Source: an uncultured Ruminococcus sp.
GTDB lineage: Bacteria > Bacillota > Clostridia > Oscillospirales > Ruminococcaceae
Assembly: GCA_902800795.1 (NCBI GenBank)
Contig: CADCFQ010000016.1
Span: forward strand, 1 to 64,000
Direction: 5' to 3'
DNA length: 64,000 nucleotides
A model generated the notes under the pieces. It was given only the letters and a program-made list of their open reading frames with translations, made no database searches and was not told the DNA's origin. This document shows, one piece after another, positions 42,581 through 51,044 of the stretch. Numbering within the stretch: position 1 is the first letter of the stretch; every line of letters starts with the position of its first letter. Made by a program: the position numbers and the translations under genes.

Positions 42581-42621
42581 AAAAACCGCTGTGATCGTTA
42601 TTGAATCACAGCGGTTATTTT
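42581..42621. terminator. Bidirectional terminator between HAD and cellulase genes
   Basis: AACCGCTGTGAT (42584-42595) pairs perfectly with ATCACAGCGGTT (42605-42616), with A- and T-runs outside. It serves two convergent genes. Confidence 0.88.
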
Positions 42622-44717
42622 TACAGACCCTTAGCCTTTTTCAGCGTTATTCCGTTGTCTCCTAGAGCTATCTCGTGGTCAAGGCCAACGAATTTGCCGT
42701 TTTCCTGCCAGAGAACTTCCTTTACAAAGTCATATTTCTCTTCGTCCCAGGTGGTGAAGTCGTCCAGCACAAGTCCGCCGGTGTCGCCGGAGTTAGCGTT
42801 GAAGCACCAGAATGTGTGGTTGAGGTGGTTCTCGCTGATAAGCTTTCTCATATAGGTCATCCAGGTTATGTTAGGCTCGGTCATAAAGCCGCCCCATTCA
42901 CCGATGAGCAGGGGAGCGATATCCTTGTTCTTGATGAACAGCCAGTTATCGTTCCAGCAGTCCTTTTTCAGGCTTTCAAAGGTGTAGTCACCCTCGAACC
43001 AGGGCTGCTGATAAACTGTCGGGCCGTAGTCGTGAGGGGAGTAGACCAGCTTATCCTGATACTTACCAAGGTCAATGGGATAATCCTTAACACCTCTAAG
43101 GTTTCCGCCCCACCAGTTGAAGTAGTAGTCATCATTGTCAGTCGAGGAGTAATCGGAGTTCTTTTTCAGGTTCTTCGGATATATCTCGATACCCTCTACC
43201 ATTATAAGTACATTCGGGTTTTTAGCCAGCACCTTAGCTGCTGCTGTCTCGGCAACATATTTCCAGTTGTTTGCATCCTTGGAGTCATTCCATATTGCCG
43301 CCTTGTCGCCCTCGTTGGGTTTTCCGTGAGGCTCATTTTTAAGGTCGAATGCGATGATAGTATCGTTGTCCTTGTATCTGTCAGCCATCCATTCAAGAGC
43401 AGCATAGTATTCCTTTACGGACACCTTGTCTGTACACCACATATTAGCGTTGTGGCCTGCCGCATCTGTCTCGGCAGAATGGATGTCAGGCATTACCTTC
43501 AGACCGTTTTCTTCTGCAAGCTTCAGAAAATAGTCAAATATCTCCAAGCTGTTCATCTGATTAAGGTCCGGGTTATAGGCATTATTATAGTTCGCCTGGG
43601 GGTATTCTCCCGAAGCCCAGTCGTTGATAAGCTCCGCCGAGATAGGCACACGGATAAGGTTAAAGCCGTGGTCTGCTATCGCCTCGACAGTTGAAACAAG
43701 CTCGCTGTTCCAGAGTCCGTCGAATATGTTTGTTCCTGTGTTATATCCAAACCAGTTGACACCGGTGATCCATACTTCCTTGCCGTCAGCATCAAGTATC
43801 TTGCTGCCGTCTGTGTGGAGCCAGTCGTCGCCTTGCTTAGCCTTGGAGGAACGCTTCAGCAGCTCCTTGGTGTCCTTTCCGGAACCCTGATTATTGTTAT
43901 TGTTGTTATTATTATCGTTATTGTTCTGCTGCTCTGCGACCTTGCCTTTTTTAACAGTACACTCTATACCGTTGAGCTTTGCAGACTTGACATTGAGCGC
44001 CTTCGCGGTCCCGATATTGCATCCACAGGTAACAGTAGCGCCCTTTGCGATATCACCATTATAGTCGGCGTTGGTTATAGTCAGCGTGTTTCCACTGGTC
44101 TTGAACGTGCCGTTCCAGCCATCGCAGGATTTAAGCTCTTCGATCTCAAGCTCCAGCTTCCATCCGGAAATAGCATCATCGCTCTTGTTCTTGATGCCGA
44201 TGTCCATACCTGTCATTATCTTGTCGCCGTCTTCCCAGGTGTTATTCCCGGAATAGGTGATGATAATGCCTGTCTCTTTGTCGTCGTCTGACTCCTTTTC
44301 TTCCTTGGAAGATGACTCTTCTGCCTTAGAACTATCTTCTTTCTCTTCATCTGAGCTTTCTTCCTCTTCTTTTTGCGAGGAAGAAACTATATCAGCTTTT
44401 GAAGAAGATGCGGCAGAAGAACTTGAAGTTGACTGTTTCTTCTGGTCATCCTTTTTAGCGTTTGAGATAATAAGCAGAACGATGAGCACAACTATAATGA
44501 TCCCCATAACTGCAATTATAGATATCACAAGTTTGTTGTTCTGTGCCTTTCCGGGAGAAACACAAGTTTCTTCCTTTGGAGCCTCTTCTTTAATATCTTC
44601 TGCTTTATCCTCGCTCTCTTCACTCTCTTGGGAGTGGGTTTTCTCGGGTTCCGGTTCAGGATCGGTGTTCTTTTCATTCTCCTTGTCCAGACCGAGGTCT
44701 TTGTTATTTTCTTCCAT
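42621..44717 (-). CDS. Membrane-tethered GH5 cellulase with a CBM2-like cellulose-binding module
   Basis: The 698-residue protein starts inside the cell with an acidic segment (about 60 residues). One membrane helix ([20 protein letters not shown]) follows, then a Ser/Glu/Asp-rich spacer. A cellulose-binding-type beta-sandwich follows ([31 protein letters not shown]), then a poly-Asn linker, and then a GH5 endoglucanase domain. Acid/base Glu462 lies in FDLKNEPHG and nucleophile Glu607 in LIGEWGG. It is thus a type II membrane protein displaying cellulase outside, rather than a secreted or dockerin-linked enzyme. The start at 44717 follows CGGAGGTAAAT; a longer frame lacks a ribosome site. Confidence 0.87.
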   Translation of the reverse strand: MEENNKDLGLDKENEKNTDPEPEPEKTHSQESEESEDKAEDIKEEAPKEETCVSPGKAQNNKLVISIIAVMGIIIVVLIVLLIISNAKKDDQKKQSTSSSSAASSSKADIVSSSQKEEEESSDEEKEDSSKAEESSSKEEKESDDDKETGIIITYSGNNTWEDGDKIMTGMDIGIKNKSDDAISGWKLELEIEELKSCDGWNGTFKTSGNTLTITNADYNGDIAKGATVTCGCNIGTAKALNVKSAKLNGIECTVKKGKVAEQQNNNDNNNNNNNNQGSGKDTKELLKRSSKAKQGDDWLHTDGSKILDADGKEVWITGVNWFGYNTGTNIFDGLWNSELVSTVEAIADHGFNLIRVPISAELINDWASGEYPQANYNNAYNPDLNQMNSLEIFDYFLKLAEENGLKVMPDIHSAETDAAGHNANMWCTDKVSVKEYYAALEWMADRYKDNDTIIAFDLKNEPHGKPNEGDKAAIWNDSKDANNWKYVAETAAAKVLAKNPNVLIMVEGIEIYPKNLKKNSDYSSTDNDDYYFNWWGGNLRGVKDYPIDLGKYQDKLVYSPHDYGPTVYQQPWFEGDYTFESLKKDCWNDNWLFIKNKDIAPLLIGEWGGFMTEPNITWMTYMRKLISENHLNHTFWCFNANSGDTGGLVLDDFTTWDEEKYDFVKEVLWQENGKFVGLDHEIALGDNGITLKKAKGL

Positions 44718-44836
44718 ATTTACCTCCGACAGAATAGTTTTTGTAATTATATTAAACATTATAACACAACTGTTTCTAAATTGCAACATATAAAACCTGC
44801 AAAACGTTTAAATTCGCAGGCTTTAGCGTGTTTTGC

Positions 44837-44865
44837 TTGACAAAACCGCATTTATATAGTATAAT
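44837..44865 (+). promoter_or_regulatory. Promoter of greA
   Basis: TTGACA (44837-44842) and TATAAT (44860-44865) are exactly 17 bases apart. Confidence 0.85.
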
Positions 44866-44906
44866 ATATGTTCGTAGAAATATATATCTTTTAGGAGTGT
44901 GTTAAT

Positions 44907-45383
44907 ATGGCTGCAAATTCTAAGACCGTTTCAAAAGCAGGTTACGCTAAATTACAGGAGGATCTCGAGTATCTTGTTACCGTCAAGAGAAGAGAGGTCG
45001 CTCAGAAGCTTAAAGAAGCACGTTCTTTCGGAGACCTTTCCGAGAACGCAGAGTATGATGAAGCGAAAAACGAGCAGGCTATCCTGGAGTCCAGGATCAA
45101 TGAACTTGAGCTGCTCATTTCCAATGCAGTAGTAGTTGAAGACGACGATATCTCTCTTGATGAGATAGGCGTTGGTTCTGTTATAAAGATAAAGGACCTG
45201 GAGCTTGACGAGATCGAGAGCCTTCAGATCGTTGGTTCTACAGAGTCTGACCCCGATGAGGGAAAGATCTCTGATGAGTCTCCTATCGGAAGGGCAGCTC
45301 TCCACCACAAGGTCGGAGACGTATTCGAGGCAGAGACTCCTGCCGGTCTTTTAAAGTTTGAAGTGCTCGAGATCTCCAAGTAA
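44907..45383 (+). CDS. greA: Transcription elongation factor GreA
   Basis: This 158-residue protein has the GreA coiled-coil with the acidic tip (LKEARSFGDLSENAEYDEAK) and the C-terminal FKBP-like domain (ISDESPIGRAALHHKVGD). It rescues backtracked RNA polymerase by stimulating transcript cleavage. Starts after TAGGAGTGTG and is followed 29 bases later by lysS, a common gene pair in Clostridia. Confidence 0.97.
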   Translation: MAANSKTVSKAGYAKLQEDLEYLVTVKRREVAQKLKEARSFGDLSENAEYDEAKNEQAILESRINELELLISNAVVVEDDDISLDEIGVGSVIKIKDLELDEIESLQIVGSTESDPDEGKISDESPIGRAALHHKVGDVFEAETPAGLLKFEVLEISK

Positions 45384-45412
45384 GATCCGAGTGTAAGGAA
45401 AGGAATAGAATA

Positions 45413-46999
45413 ATGAGTGAGGTAAAGGAAAACACTGCTGCGGCAACAGAAGAAAGCGCCGAGCTTTCTGCCGAGGAGATCAATTCCTATAAGAAGATAA
45501 GAATGGACAAGCTCGCTGAGCTTCAGGCCGAGGGCAGAGATCCGTTCAAGATAACAAAGTATGATGTTACATCCAGCTGTGCCAAGGCAAGATCCGATTA
45601 TGAGGCTTGCGAGGCAGAGTGTAAGGCTAAGGTCGGTGAGGATGAGGAGGCTCTTGCAACAGCGCTTGAAGCTAACAGGGTCAATGTGTCTATCGCCGGA
45701 AGAATGATGTCCAAGAGAAGAATGGGCAAGGCCGGATTTATCGATATCCACGACAAGAGCGGAAAGATCCAGGCTTATGTTCGTCTTGATGCTGTCGGAA
45801 AGGAAGCTTTTGACAGCTATATCAAGAAGGGTGATATAGGCGATATCGTTGGTATCAAGGGTTATGTGTTCAGAACAAAAATGGGTGAGATATCTGTCCA
45901 TGCCGAGGAGATGACCCTTCTTTCCAAGAACCTGCTGCCCCTGCCCGAGAAGTGGCATGGCCTTACCAATCAGGATGTAAGATACAGACAGCGCTATACT
46001 GACCTTATCTGCAATCCCGAGGTAAAGGACACCTTTATCAAGCGTTCGCAGATAATCTCCGCTATAAGAAGATATCTTGATTCAAACGGTTTTATGGAAG
46101 TCGAAACTCCTATGCTGGTATCCAATGCCGGCGGAGCTGCTGCCAGACCCTTTGAGACACATTATAATGCTCTTGATGAGGATGTAAAGCTTCGTATCTC
46201 GCTGGAGCTTTATCTGAAGAGACTTATCGTCGGCGGTCTTGAAAGAGTTTACGAGATAGGCAGAGTGTTCAGAAACGAGGGTGTTGACGCAAGACACAAC
46301 CCCGAGTTCACGCTTATGGAGCTCTATCAGGCTTATACCGATTATCACGGCATGATGGATCTTACCGAGGATATGTTCAGAACCGTTGCCCAGGAGGTAT
46401 GCGGTAAGACCTGCGTTCCTTACGGCGAATATGAGATAGATCTTGGAAAGCCTTTTGAGAGAATGACGATGATCGAAGCTGTCAAGAAGTATTCCGGCGT
46501 TGACTTCAATGACGTTGCTGACGATGCTGCTGCTAAGGCTCTTGCCAAGGAGCACCATATCGAGTTCGAGGACAGACACAAGAAGGGCGATATACTTAAT
46601 CTCTTCTTCGAGGAGTTTGTTGAAGAGCATCTGATCCAGCCAACATTTATTATGGATCATCCTGTTGAGATATCTCCTCTGACCAAGAGAAAGCCCGATG
46701 CTCCCGATTATGTTGAGCGTTTTGAGCTGTTTATCACGGGAAGAGAGATGTGCAACGCTTATTCCGAGCTCAACGACCCGATCGATCAGCGTGAGCGTTT
46801 TATGGCACAGGAAGAGGCTCTCAGCCAGGGTGACGAGGAAGCTAACCGCACCGATGAGGACTTCCTCAGAGCTCTTGAGATAGGTATGCCTCCCACAGGC
46901 GGTATCGGCTACGGCATCGACAGACTGGTTATGTTGCTAACAAATTCTCCTGCTATAAGGGACGTTCTGCTGTTCCCGACGATGAAGTCGATAGACTAA
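45413..46999 (+). CDS. lysS: Lysyl-tRNA synthetase (class II)
   Basis: This 528-residue class II synthetase has an N-terminal OB-fold (SIAGRMMSKRRMGKAGFIDI) and the catalytic motifs: motif 2 YEIGRVFRNEGVDARHNPEF and motif 3 GIGYGIDRLVMLLT. It charges tRNA-Lys. Co-transcription with greA from the promoter at 44837 is likely. Confidence 0.97.
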   Translation: MSEVKENTAAATEESAELSAEEINSYKKIRMDKLAELQAEGRDPFKITKYDVTSSCAKARSDYEACEAECKAKVGEDEEALATALEANRVNVSIAGRMMSKRRMGKAGFIDIHDKSGKIQAYVRLDAVGKEAFDSYIKKGDIGDIVGIKGYVFRTKMGEISVHAEEMTLLSKNLLPLPEKWHGLTNQDVRYRQRYTDLICNPEVKDTFIKRSQIISAIRRYLDSNGFMEVETPMLVSNAGGAAARPFETHYNALDEDVKLRISLELYLKRLIVGGLERVYEIGRVFRNEGVDARHNPEFTLMELYQAYTDYHGMMDLTEDMFRTVAQEVCGKTCVPYGEYEIDLGKPFERMTMIEAVKKYSGVDFNDVADDAAAKALAKEHHIEFEDRHKKGDILNLFFEEFVEEHLIQPTFIMDHPVEISPLTKRKPDAPDYVERFELFITGREMCNAYSELNDPIDQRERFMAQEEALSQGDEEANRTDEDFLRALEIGMPPTGGIGYGIDRLVMLLTNSPAIRDVLLFPTMKSID

Positions 47000-47218
47000 A
47001 ACCCCACGTATTTACGTAGTTTCAGAAATTCAAAAACCTCGATTTTTCGTAAATTCCAGGCATTTGTTCGTCAGAAATAAGCCTTAAAAATGTTTTACGA
47101 AAGTCAAAAATCGTAAAACATACGAAGAAAATACGAAAATACGCCGAATCCGAGCATGTACTTCATTTTTTTGGATAAAAACAACATACATATCATATTC
47201 AGACTTATGATAGTATAA

Positions 47219-47252
47219 CAGCCTGCTGCATTGACCAGCAGGCTGTTTTTAT
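47219..47252 (+). terminator. Terminator downstream of lysS
   Basis: CAGCCTGCTG pairs perfectly with CAGCAGGCTG around a short loop, followed by TTTTT. Confidence 0.88.
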
Positions 47253-47508
47253 AACTCAAAACCATAGGTTTTTACAGTGGGTATAATAGTTTTAGTTGGC
47301 GTAGGTTTAGCCGTGAAAGGCACACAGAATCTGCTTAACCTTTAAGAAAAAGAAAACTCACATAGGACGTGCCTATTGCTCCACATATTAAACCTTGTCA
47401 GGCTAATCGGAGCTTAGCGTATGACATAAGAACTCATGCAGTTACAGAAACTTATCCTACGCTCAATGAAAATATTAAAATACCATTTAGAGGCTGTTGC
47501 ACGGAGAA

Positions 47509-47550
47509 GCCCCTCAGAGCCGTGCGAGCCTGCGGAGCGTAAACTTAACC
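47509..47550. repeat. Diverged 42-base repeat, copy 1
   Basis: GCCCCTCA-AGCCGT-CGAG-CTGCG-AGCG-type sequence matches 63518-63559 at 35 of 42 positions by direct comparison. Both copies are followed by a hairpin. Confidence 0.6.
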
Positions 47551-47552
47551 AC

Positions 47553-47596
47553 ATAAAAAACACCCTCAAAACACTTGTAAACGCTTTGAGGGAGTG
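47553..47596 (-). terminator. Terminator of the serine hydrolase gene
   Basis: CCCTCAAA (47563-47570) pairs with TTTGAGGG (47585-47592); in the minus direction TGTTTTTT follows. Confidence 0.8.
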
Positions 47597-47628
47597 CATT
47601 GAGATCAAAATAAGATCGTTTTGGGTGT

Positions 47629-48687
47629 TCATAGCCTTTCGACGATCGGTATTACATTCTTTTCAATGAAATCCACACGGTCGAATATCCTCGGTTTAAA
47701 TGTGCCTGTTACACCGACTGAAATGCTCTTTTCGGGATTGACATAGATAATATTGCCGCCGTCACCGATAGCTGCAAATATCGGTTTATCCTTATACGGT
47801 CTGTACCACAGATAACAATACCCCATATTGCCAAACATCTCACCAAGCTGCAATTTTGGCGAAGTCATCTGACCTATCCATTCATTTGAGACAATTCGCT
47901 TATCGTGATAAACACCACCGTTTATCAGCATCCACCCTATCTTCGCCATATCATAAGCCGAGAGTGTCAGCCCCCATCCTGCGGTAACGGTATTCTGCGG
48001 ATCGGAGTACCACTCATTTCCACGGGGATTCTTATTCATCAGGAAATCAAACTGATCTTCCTTACTGCTGTCACCGTGTATCTTGTGTTCGGGGATGCCC
48101 ATAGGCGCAAAGAGATATCTGTTTGCAAAGTCTATGCACTTCATACCCGATGCGTTTTCGATCACACCTGCGAGTATCTGGATACCAAGCGTCGCATACT
48201 TAAATTCACCTGTTATTCCTTCGATCACACCTGCGAGTATCTGGATACCAAGCGTCGCATACTTAAATTCACCTGTTATTCCCGATCTTCCACCGAGCAG
48301 ATCAAGTGCCGCCTTCGTCCAGTCGTCTGAGGTGCAGACCTTTGTCCACGGCTCTGAACGATATTTGTATGGTTCGGTCATTGTAAGCAAATGCTCAAGG
48401 GTGACATTATAGATGGTCTTTTCGCCCCGCTTCACGGTGTACTCTGGGAAAAAGTCCAGCACTTTCTGATCTGTGCTTTTAATAAAGCCCTTGTCAACGG
48501 CGATCCCTGCAAGCAAAGCCATCACACCCTTAGTGACAGACATTACATTTACAGCACTGTCAATCTGAAAACCGTGCCAATTGTCGCTGTATACCATCTC
48601 ACCGTTTCTGACAGCGCATATCTGACAGATATTGCTCTCGTTTCCCGTGCTTTCTTCTACATACTTATGAAGTTCGTTCTTTGTCAT
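47629..48687 (-). CDS. Beta-lactamase-related serine hydrolase with an exact 21-residue internal duplication
   Basis: This 352-residue class C-like serine hydrolase has the nucleophile motif SVTKG near residue 52, the YxN-type motif around SAYDMAKIG, and a C-terminal GDGGN in place of the KTG. A 63-bp segment is present twice in tandem (48157-48219 and 48220-48282), so GITGEFKYATLGIQILAGVI occurs twice. The copies are identical, which points to a recent event that kept the frame. It probably acts on amide or ester bonds of peptidoglycan or small molecules. RBS CGGAGGTATGCT. Confidence 0.85.
   Translation of the reverse strand: MTKNELHKYVEESTGNESNICQICAVRNGEMVYSDNWHGFQIDSAVNVMSVTKGVMALLAGIAVDKGFIKSTDQKVLDFFPEYTVKRGEKTIYNVTLEHLLTMTEPYKYRSEPWTKVCTSDDWTKAALDLLGGRSGITGEFKYATLGIQILAGVIEGITGEFKYATLGIQILAGVIENASGMKCIDFANRYLFAPMGIPEHKIHGDSSKEDQFDFLMNKNPRGNEWYSDPQNTVTAGWGLTLSAYDMAKIGWMLINGGVYHDKRIVSNEWIGQMTSPKLQLGEMFGNMGYCYLWYRPYKDKPIFAAIGDGGNIIYVNPEKSISVGVTGTFKPRIFDRVDFIEKNVIPIVERL
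48157..48282 (-). repeat. Exact 63-bp tandem duplication inside the serine hydrolase gene
   Basis: Bases 48157-48219 are identical to 48220-48282 with a period of 63; the match ends at both flanks. It adds 21 codons without a frameshift. Confidence 0.95.
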
Positions 48688-48744
48688 AGCATACCTCCGA
48701 CAATAAGTTCTGTATATTCGATCGAAGTTTCATACAGTATCTAT

Positions 48745-48773
48745 ATTGTATCAAATCAAATTTTTAATGTCAA
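48745..48773 (-). promoter_or_regulatory. Promoter of the serine hydrolase gene
   Basis: On the minus strand TTGACA (48768-48773) and TACAAT (48745-48750) are 17 bases apart. Confidence 0.7.
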
Positions 48774-48827
48774 CAGCTATTTCAAGATAATTTGACGGAA
48801 TCCTGCAAATGCCTGTATGAAAAGAAA

Positions 48828-48866
48828 AAGCCTTCAGAAACGCTTTCAGGGCGGTTCCGAAGGCTT
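48828..48866 (-). terminator. Terminator-like hairpin upstream of the serine hydrolase promoter
   Basis: AAGCCTTC-GAA pairs with TTC-GAAGGCTT with one mismatch. On the minus strand it is followed by a T-rich run, so it insulates the serine hydrolase promoter from transcription entering from the right. Confidence 0.6.
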
Positions 48867-48881
48867 ACGGTTTGTATTCTG

Positions 48882-48985
48882 TTTCATTTGGGTATGTGCT
48901 GATTGTGGTATGCTCCAAAATGCTGAATTGGACTTGTGTGGGACAGTTTATAGGTGCGCCAATAGACTACGCGCTATTGGCATTA
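48882..48985 (+). repeat. Diverged repeat related to 63614-63712, with coding-like character
   Basis: The stretch shares runs such as GTATG, ATTG, AATGCT and TGGA with 63614-63712 in the same frame. The deduced peptides align (CSKMLNWTCVGQFIGAPID and RAIMLKWICIERITDVPIG) with shared ML, W, C and PI. It overlaps no gene and may be the tail of a lost mobile-element gene. Confidence 0.45.
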
Positions 48986-49004
48986 CAACTGATTAGAAAT
49001 GTAG

Positions 49005-49033
49005 TTGACTTTTTAGCTCAAATCATATATAAT
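49005..49033 (+). promoter_or_regulatory. Promoter of the glutamine amidotransferase gene
   Basis: TTGACT (49005-49010) and TATAAT (49028-49033) are 17 bases apart. Transcription should start at about 49040, right at the leader hairpin. Confidence 0.8.
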
Positions 49034-49040
49034 AGAACCA

Positions 49041-49079
49041 GCAATGGTGCTGTCATGACTCCGACAGCACCATTTTTGA
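49041..49079 (+). promoter_or_regulatory. Shared leader hairpin, unit E (amidotransferase gene)
   Basis: AATGGTGCTGTC (49043-49054) pairs perfectly with GACAGCACCATT (49063-49074), followed by TTTGA. It begins GCAATGGTGCT, matching the four leaders on the minus strand. It looks like a terminator but lies between the promoter and the gene. Confidence 0.75.
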
Positions 49080-49096
49080 TTTCAGGAGGTCATAAT

Positions 49097-49792
49097 ATGA
49101 AAACAATCGGAGTTATCCCACTTATAGATTACGGCAGAAACAGCTACTGGATGATACCGGGCTACCTAAATGGCTTGCAAACTGTCGGAGCATTGCCGAT
49201 CATATTGCCTGTCATAGATAAAACCAGTGCGATTCAAGCGGTTATGGAAATGTGTGACGGCTTTCTGTTCACAGGCGGTCAGGACGTTGCTCCGGCTTTG
49301 TACCATTCGGAAAAAAGCCCTTTGTGCGGAGAGTGCAGCCCTGAGCGTGACAAAATGGAAATGCTTATCCTTGACGAAGCCATGAAAAGAGACAAGCCGA
49401 TACTCGGAATCTGTCGTGGGATACAGTTTATCAATGCCGCTTTGGGCGGTACACTCTGGCAGGATATTCCGACAGAACTTCCGAGTGATGTAAAACATTG
49501 TCAAAAACCACCTTATCATATTCCTTCTCACGATGTTGAGATCAAACCTGATTCACCGCTTTATTCTCTCTTGAAAAGGAAAAATATATCCGTCAACAGC
49601 TATCATCATCAAGGTGTTCGTGAGCTGTCTTCACAGCTTATTTGTATGGCTGCCGCCCTTGACGGACTGATCGAAGCGGTGTATGCACCCGATCAGAAAT
49701 TCTTATGGGCGGTACAATGGCATCCCGAACTTGCCTATCAAACCGATGAAAACAGCAGAATGATATTTAAGGAGTTTGTGCGGAATTGTTAG
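49097..49792 (+). CDS. Class I glutamine amidotransferase-like gamma-glutamyl hydrolase (PuuD-like)
   Basis: This 231-residue protein has the class I GATase fold. The nucleophile Cys is in PILGICRGIQFINAALGG and the His and Glu in AVQWHPELAY near the C-terminus. The length, the lack of a synthetase domain and the N-terminal IGVIPLIDYGRNSYWMIPGY place it near the gamma-glutamyl-GABA hydrolase PuuD family, which hydrolyses gamma-glutamyl amides. The start at 49097 follows CAGGAGG; the open frame upstream of it is the untranslated leader. It converges on the RelA/SpoT-like gene with a 4-base overlap of stops, and its leader hairpin matches those of the ATP-grasp operon. Confidence 0.85.
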   Translation: MKTIGVIPLIDYGRNSYWMIPGYLNGLQTVGALPIILPVIDKTSAIQAVMEMCDGFLFTGGQDVAPALYHSEKSPLCGECSPERDKMEMLILDEAMKRDKPILGICRGIQFINAALGGTLWQDIPTELPSDVKHCQKPPYHIPSHDVEIKPDSPLYSLLKRKNISVNSYHHQGVRELSSQLICMAAALDGLIEAVYAPDQKFLWAVQWHPELAYQTDENSRMIFKEFVRNC

Positions 49793-50778
49793 TCGATCAG
49801 GTCATTTTGAAAGCGTGACAGATGCTCAAAAGGCAGGATCTGCCGACCTCTGAATAAACCACATCCGTCATTGATCAGTTGGTTATTGAACGCCTTGAAC
49901 ATATTTACATTGACAGTAGAAAGGTCAAGCTCCTGCAACTTCGAAAAACGCTCGTATGCTTCATCAAAATATCTGCATTCACCGACAGGGATATTATCAC
50001 GTCTTGTTCTGCTTTCCTCCTGCTGGCGTTCATATCCGAAATGATTAGCCGTACCTATCTCCGCAAGATCGTCCATATCCTTTGTTCTGAGCTGTACCTC
50101 AGTATAGCACCTTGCAAGGTTGTCATAAAAAGTGATATGAAGTGATTGGTAGCCTGAAGGACGAGGAAATGCGACATAATCTCTGTAATATGGTCGGTTA
50201 TTGCTTATGATCCGTTCGTCTGTTTTATCATGTGCAGAACCGGAAAGTTCAGCCGTAAAGCCTCTTACTTCCAGAAATTCTGGCAATGTATTAGCAATCT
50301 CATAAAGAAAGATCCTTTCTACTTCGTCTTGTGTCATGCCTTCTTCCAAGTGACATAAAGGCATAGAGATCACGATGCGGTATGCGATCAGATCTCTGAA
50401 ACAGGTCAGATTACTTTTGATCTCAGCTTCATTCGGATACCGGCTGTGCTTTTGATAATAGTCATAGATATACTCCAAAATATAGCCGTTGAATTTTTCC
50501 TCGGCTCTTATCAGAGATTTGATCCTACCCTTGAAAGTAAATGCGAGAAACGGATATTTCTGTGTCATGTATTTGTAAAATTCCTTTATCCTCTGTGACT
50601 GAGAGGTAAGGAAGTCATTATGTTCGAGCAATTCAATGATCTGTATCAGAAAATTACAATGGGCAAGGTCAATTGGGTTATTGGTATCGATTGACGATTT
50701 TCTCAGATCACCCGAATACTGGTGCAGTATTTTAAGCACAGTATCACCTGAAAATAAATAGTCATTTAATGTGACCAT
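49789..50778 (-). CDS. RelA/SpoT-domain (p)ppGpp synthetase-like protein
   Basis: This 329-residue protein has the RelA/SpoT synthetase domain in its middle: FRDLIAYRIVI, then YVAFPRPSGYQSLHITF, and EVQLRTKDMDDLAEIGTANH. There is no HD hydrolase domain before it and no ACT/TGS after it, so it resembles a single-domain alarmone synthetase with helical extensions on both sides. RBS TGGAGGATATGT. It is the last gene of the ATP-grasp operon. Whether it makes pppGpp or has been recruited to another pyrophosphate transfer is open. Confidence 0.8.
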   Translation of the reverse strand: MVTLNDYLFSGDTVLKILHQYSGDLRKSSIDTNNPIDLAHCNFLIQIIELLEHNDFLTSQSQRIKEFYKYMTQKYPFLAFTFKGRIKSLIRAEEKFNGYILEYIYDYYQKHSRYPNEAEIKSNLTCFRDLIAYRIVISMPLCHLEEGMTQDEVERIFLYEIANTLPEFLEVRGFTAELSGSAHDKTDERIISNNRPYYRDYVAFPRPSGYQSLHITFYDNLARCYTEVQLRTKDMDDLAEIGTANHFGYERQQEESRTRRDNIPVGECRYFDEAYERFSKLQELDLSTVNVNMFKAFNNQLINDGCGLFRGRQILPFEHLSRFQNDLID

Positions 50779-50837
50779 ACATATCCTCCATAATATGGAG
50801 CTGTTGCCTGAATCCTCATAGCAGCAGCTCCACTTTA

Positions 50838-51011
50838 TTATTGTTTTGTATTAACTGTTGTTGTAATGGTGTTACCGCCGTTTGTAACAGTTGTAGTGAC
50901 CGATGATGTTGTAGTTGATGATACTGACGAGCTGCTGCTTGTAATGCTGCCGCTGACAGACACCGTAGTTACCGTTTTCCCGTCATCGGAAATCATTGCT
51001 TTTTGTTTCAT
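50838..51011 (-). CDS. 57-residue Ser/Thr/Val-rich peptide, candidate substrate of the ligase operon
   Basis: A complete 58-codon frame starts at ATG 51011, 33 bases after the stop of the second M14-type gene, and ends at TAA 50838. The peptide begins MKQKAMISDDGKTVTTVSVS and is then almost only Ser, Thr, Val, Gly and Asn, with TNGGNTITTTV near the end. It has no signal peptide or membrane segment. The ribosome site is weak (AAGGA about 14 bases upstream). No family was recognised. Its place inside an operon encoding an ATP-grasp ligase and two amidase-like proteins suggests it is a peptide to be modified or used as a scaffold (inference). Confidence 0.55.
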   Translation of the reverse strand: MKQKAMISDDGKTVTTVSVSGSITSSSSSVSSTTTSSVTTTVTNGGNTITTTVNTKQ

Positions 51012-51044
51012 GAAATTCTTTCTTTTCCTTTTTCTTTATCTTCC

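Larger units (their letters stand above)
47000..47628. other. Intergenic region after lysS, mobile-element-like debris
   Basis: No gene was found. 47010-47160 has many short direct and inverted repeats of TACGAAAATACG / CGTAAAA type. A terminator lies at 47219-47252. A 42-base segment (47509-47550) is repeated in diverged form at 63518-63559. The terminator of the serine hydrolase gene is at 47553-47596. Confidence 0.4.

Noticed and set aside
43890-43920. Asn-codon run in the cellulase linker as a microsatellite switch
   Set aside because: The run mixes AAC and AAT codons and lies in a natural linker; there is no evidence of frameshifting.
48872-49096. N-terminal extension of the amidotransferase gene
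   Set aside because: The frame is open but contains the promoter, the leader hairpin and a strong ribosome site just before 49097, so translation starts at 49097.
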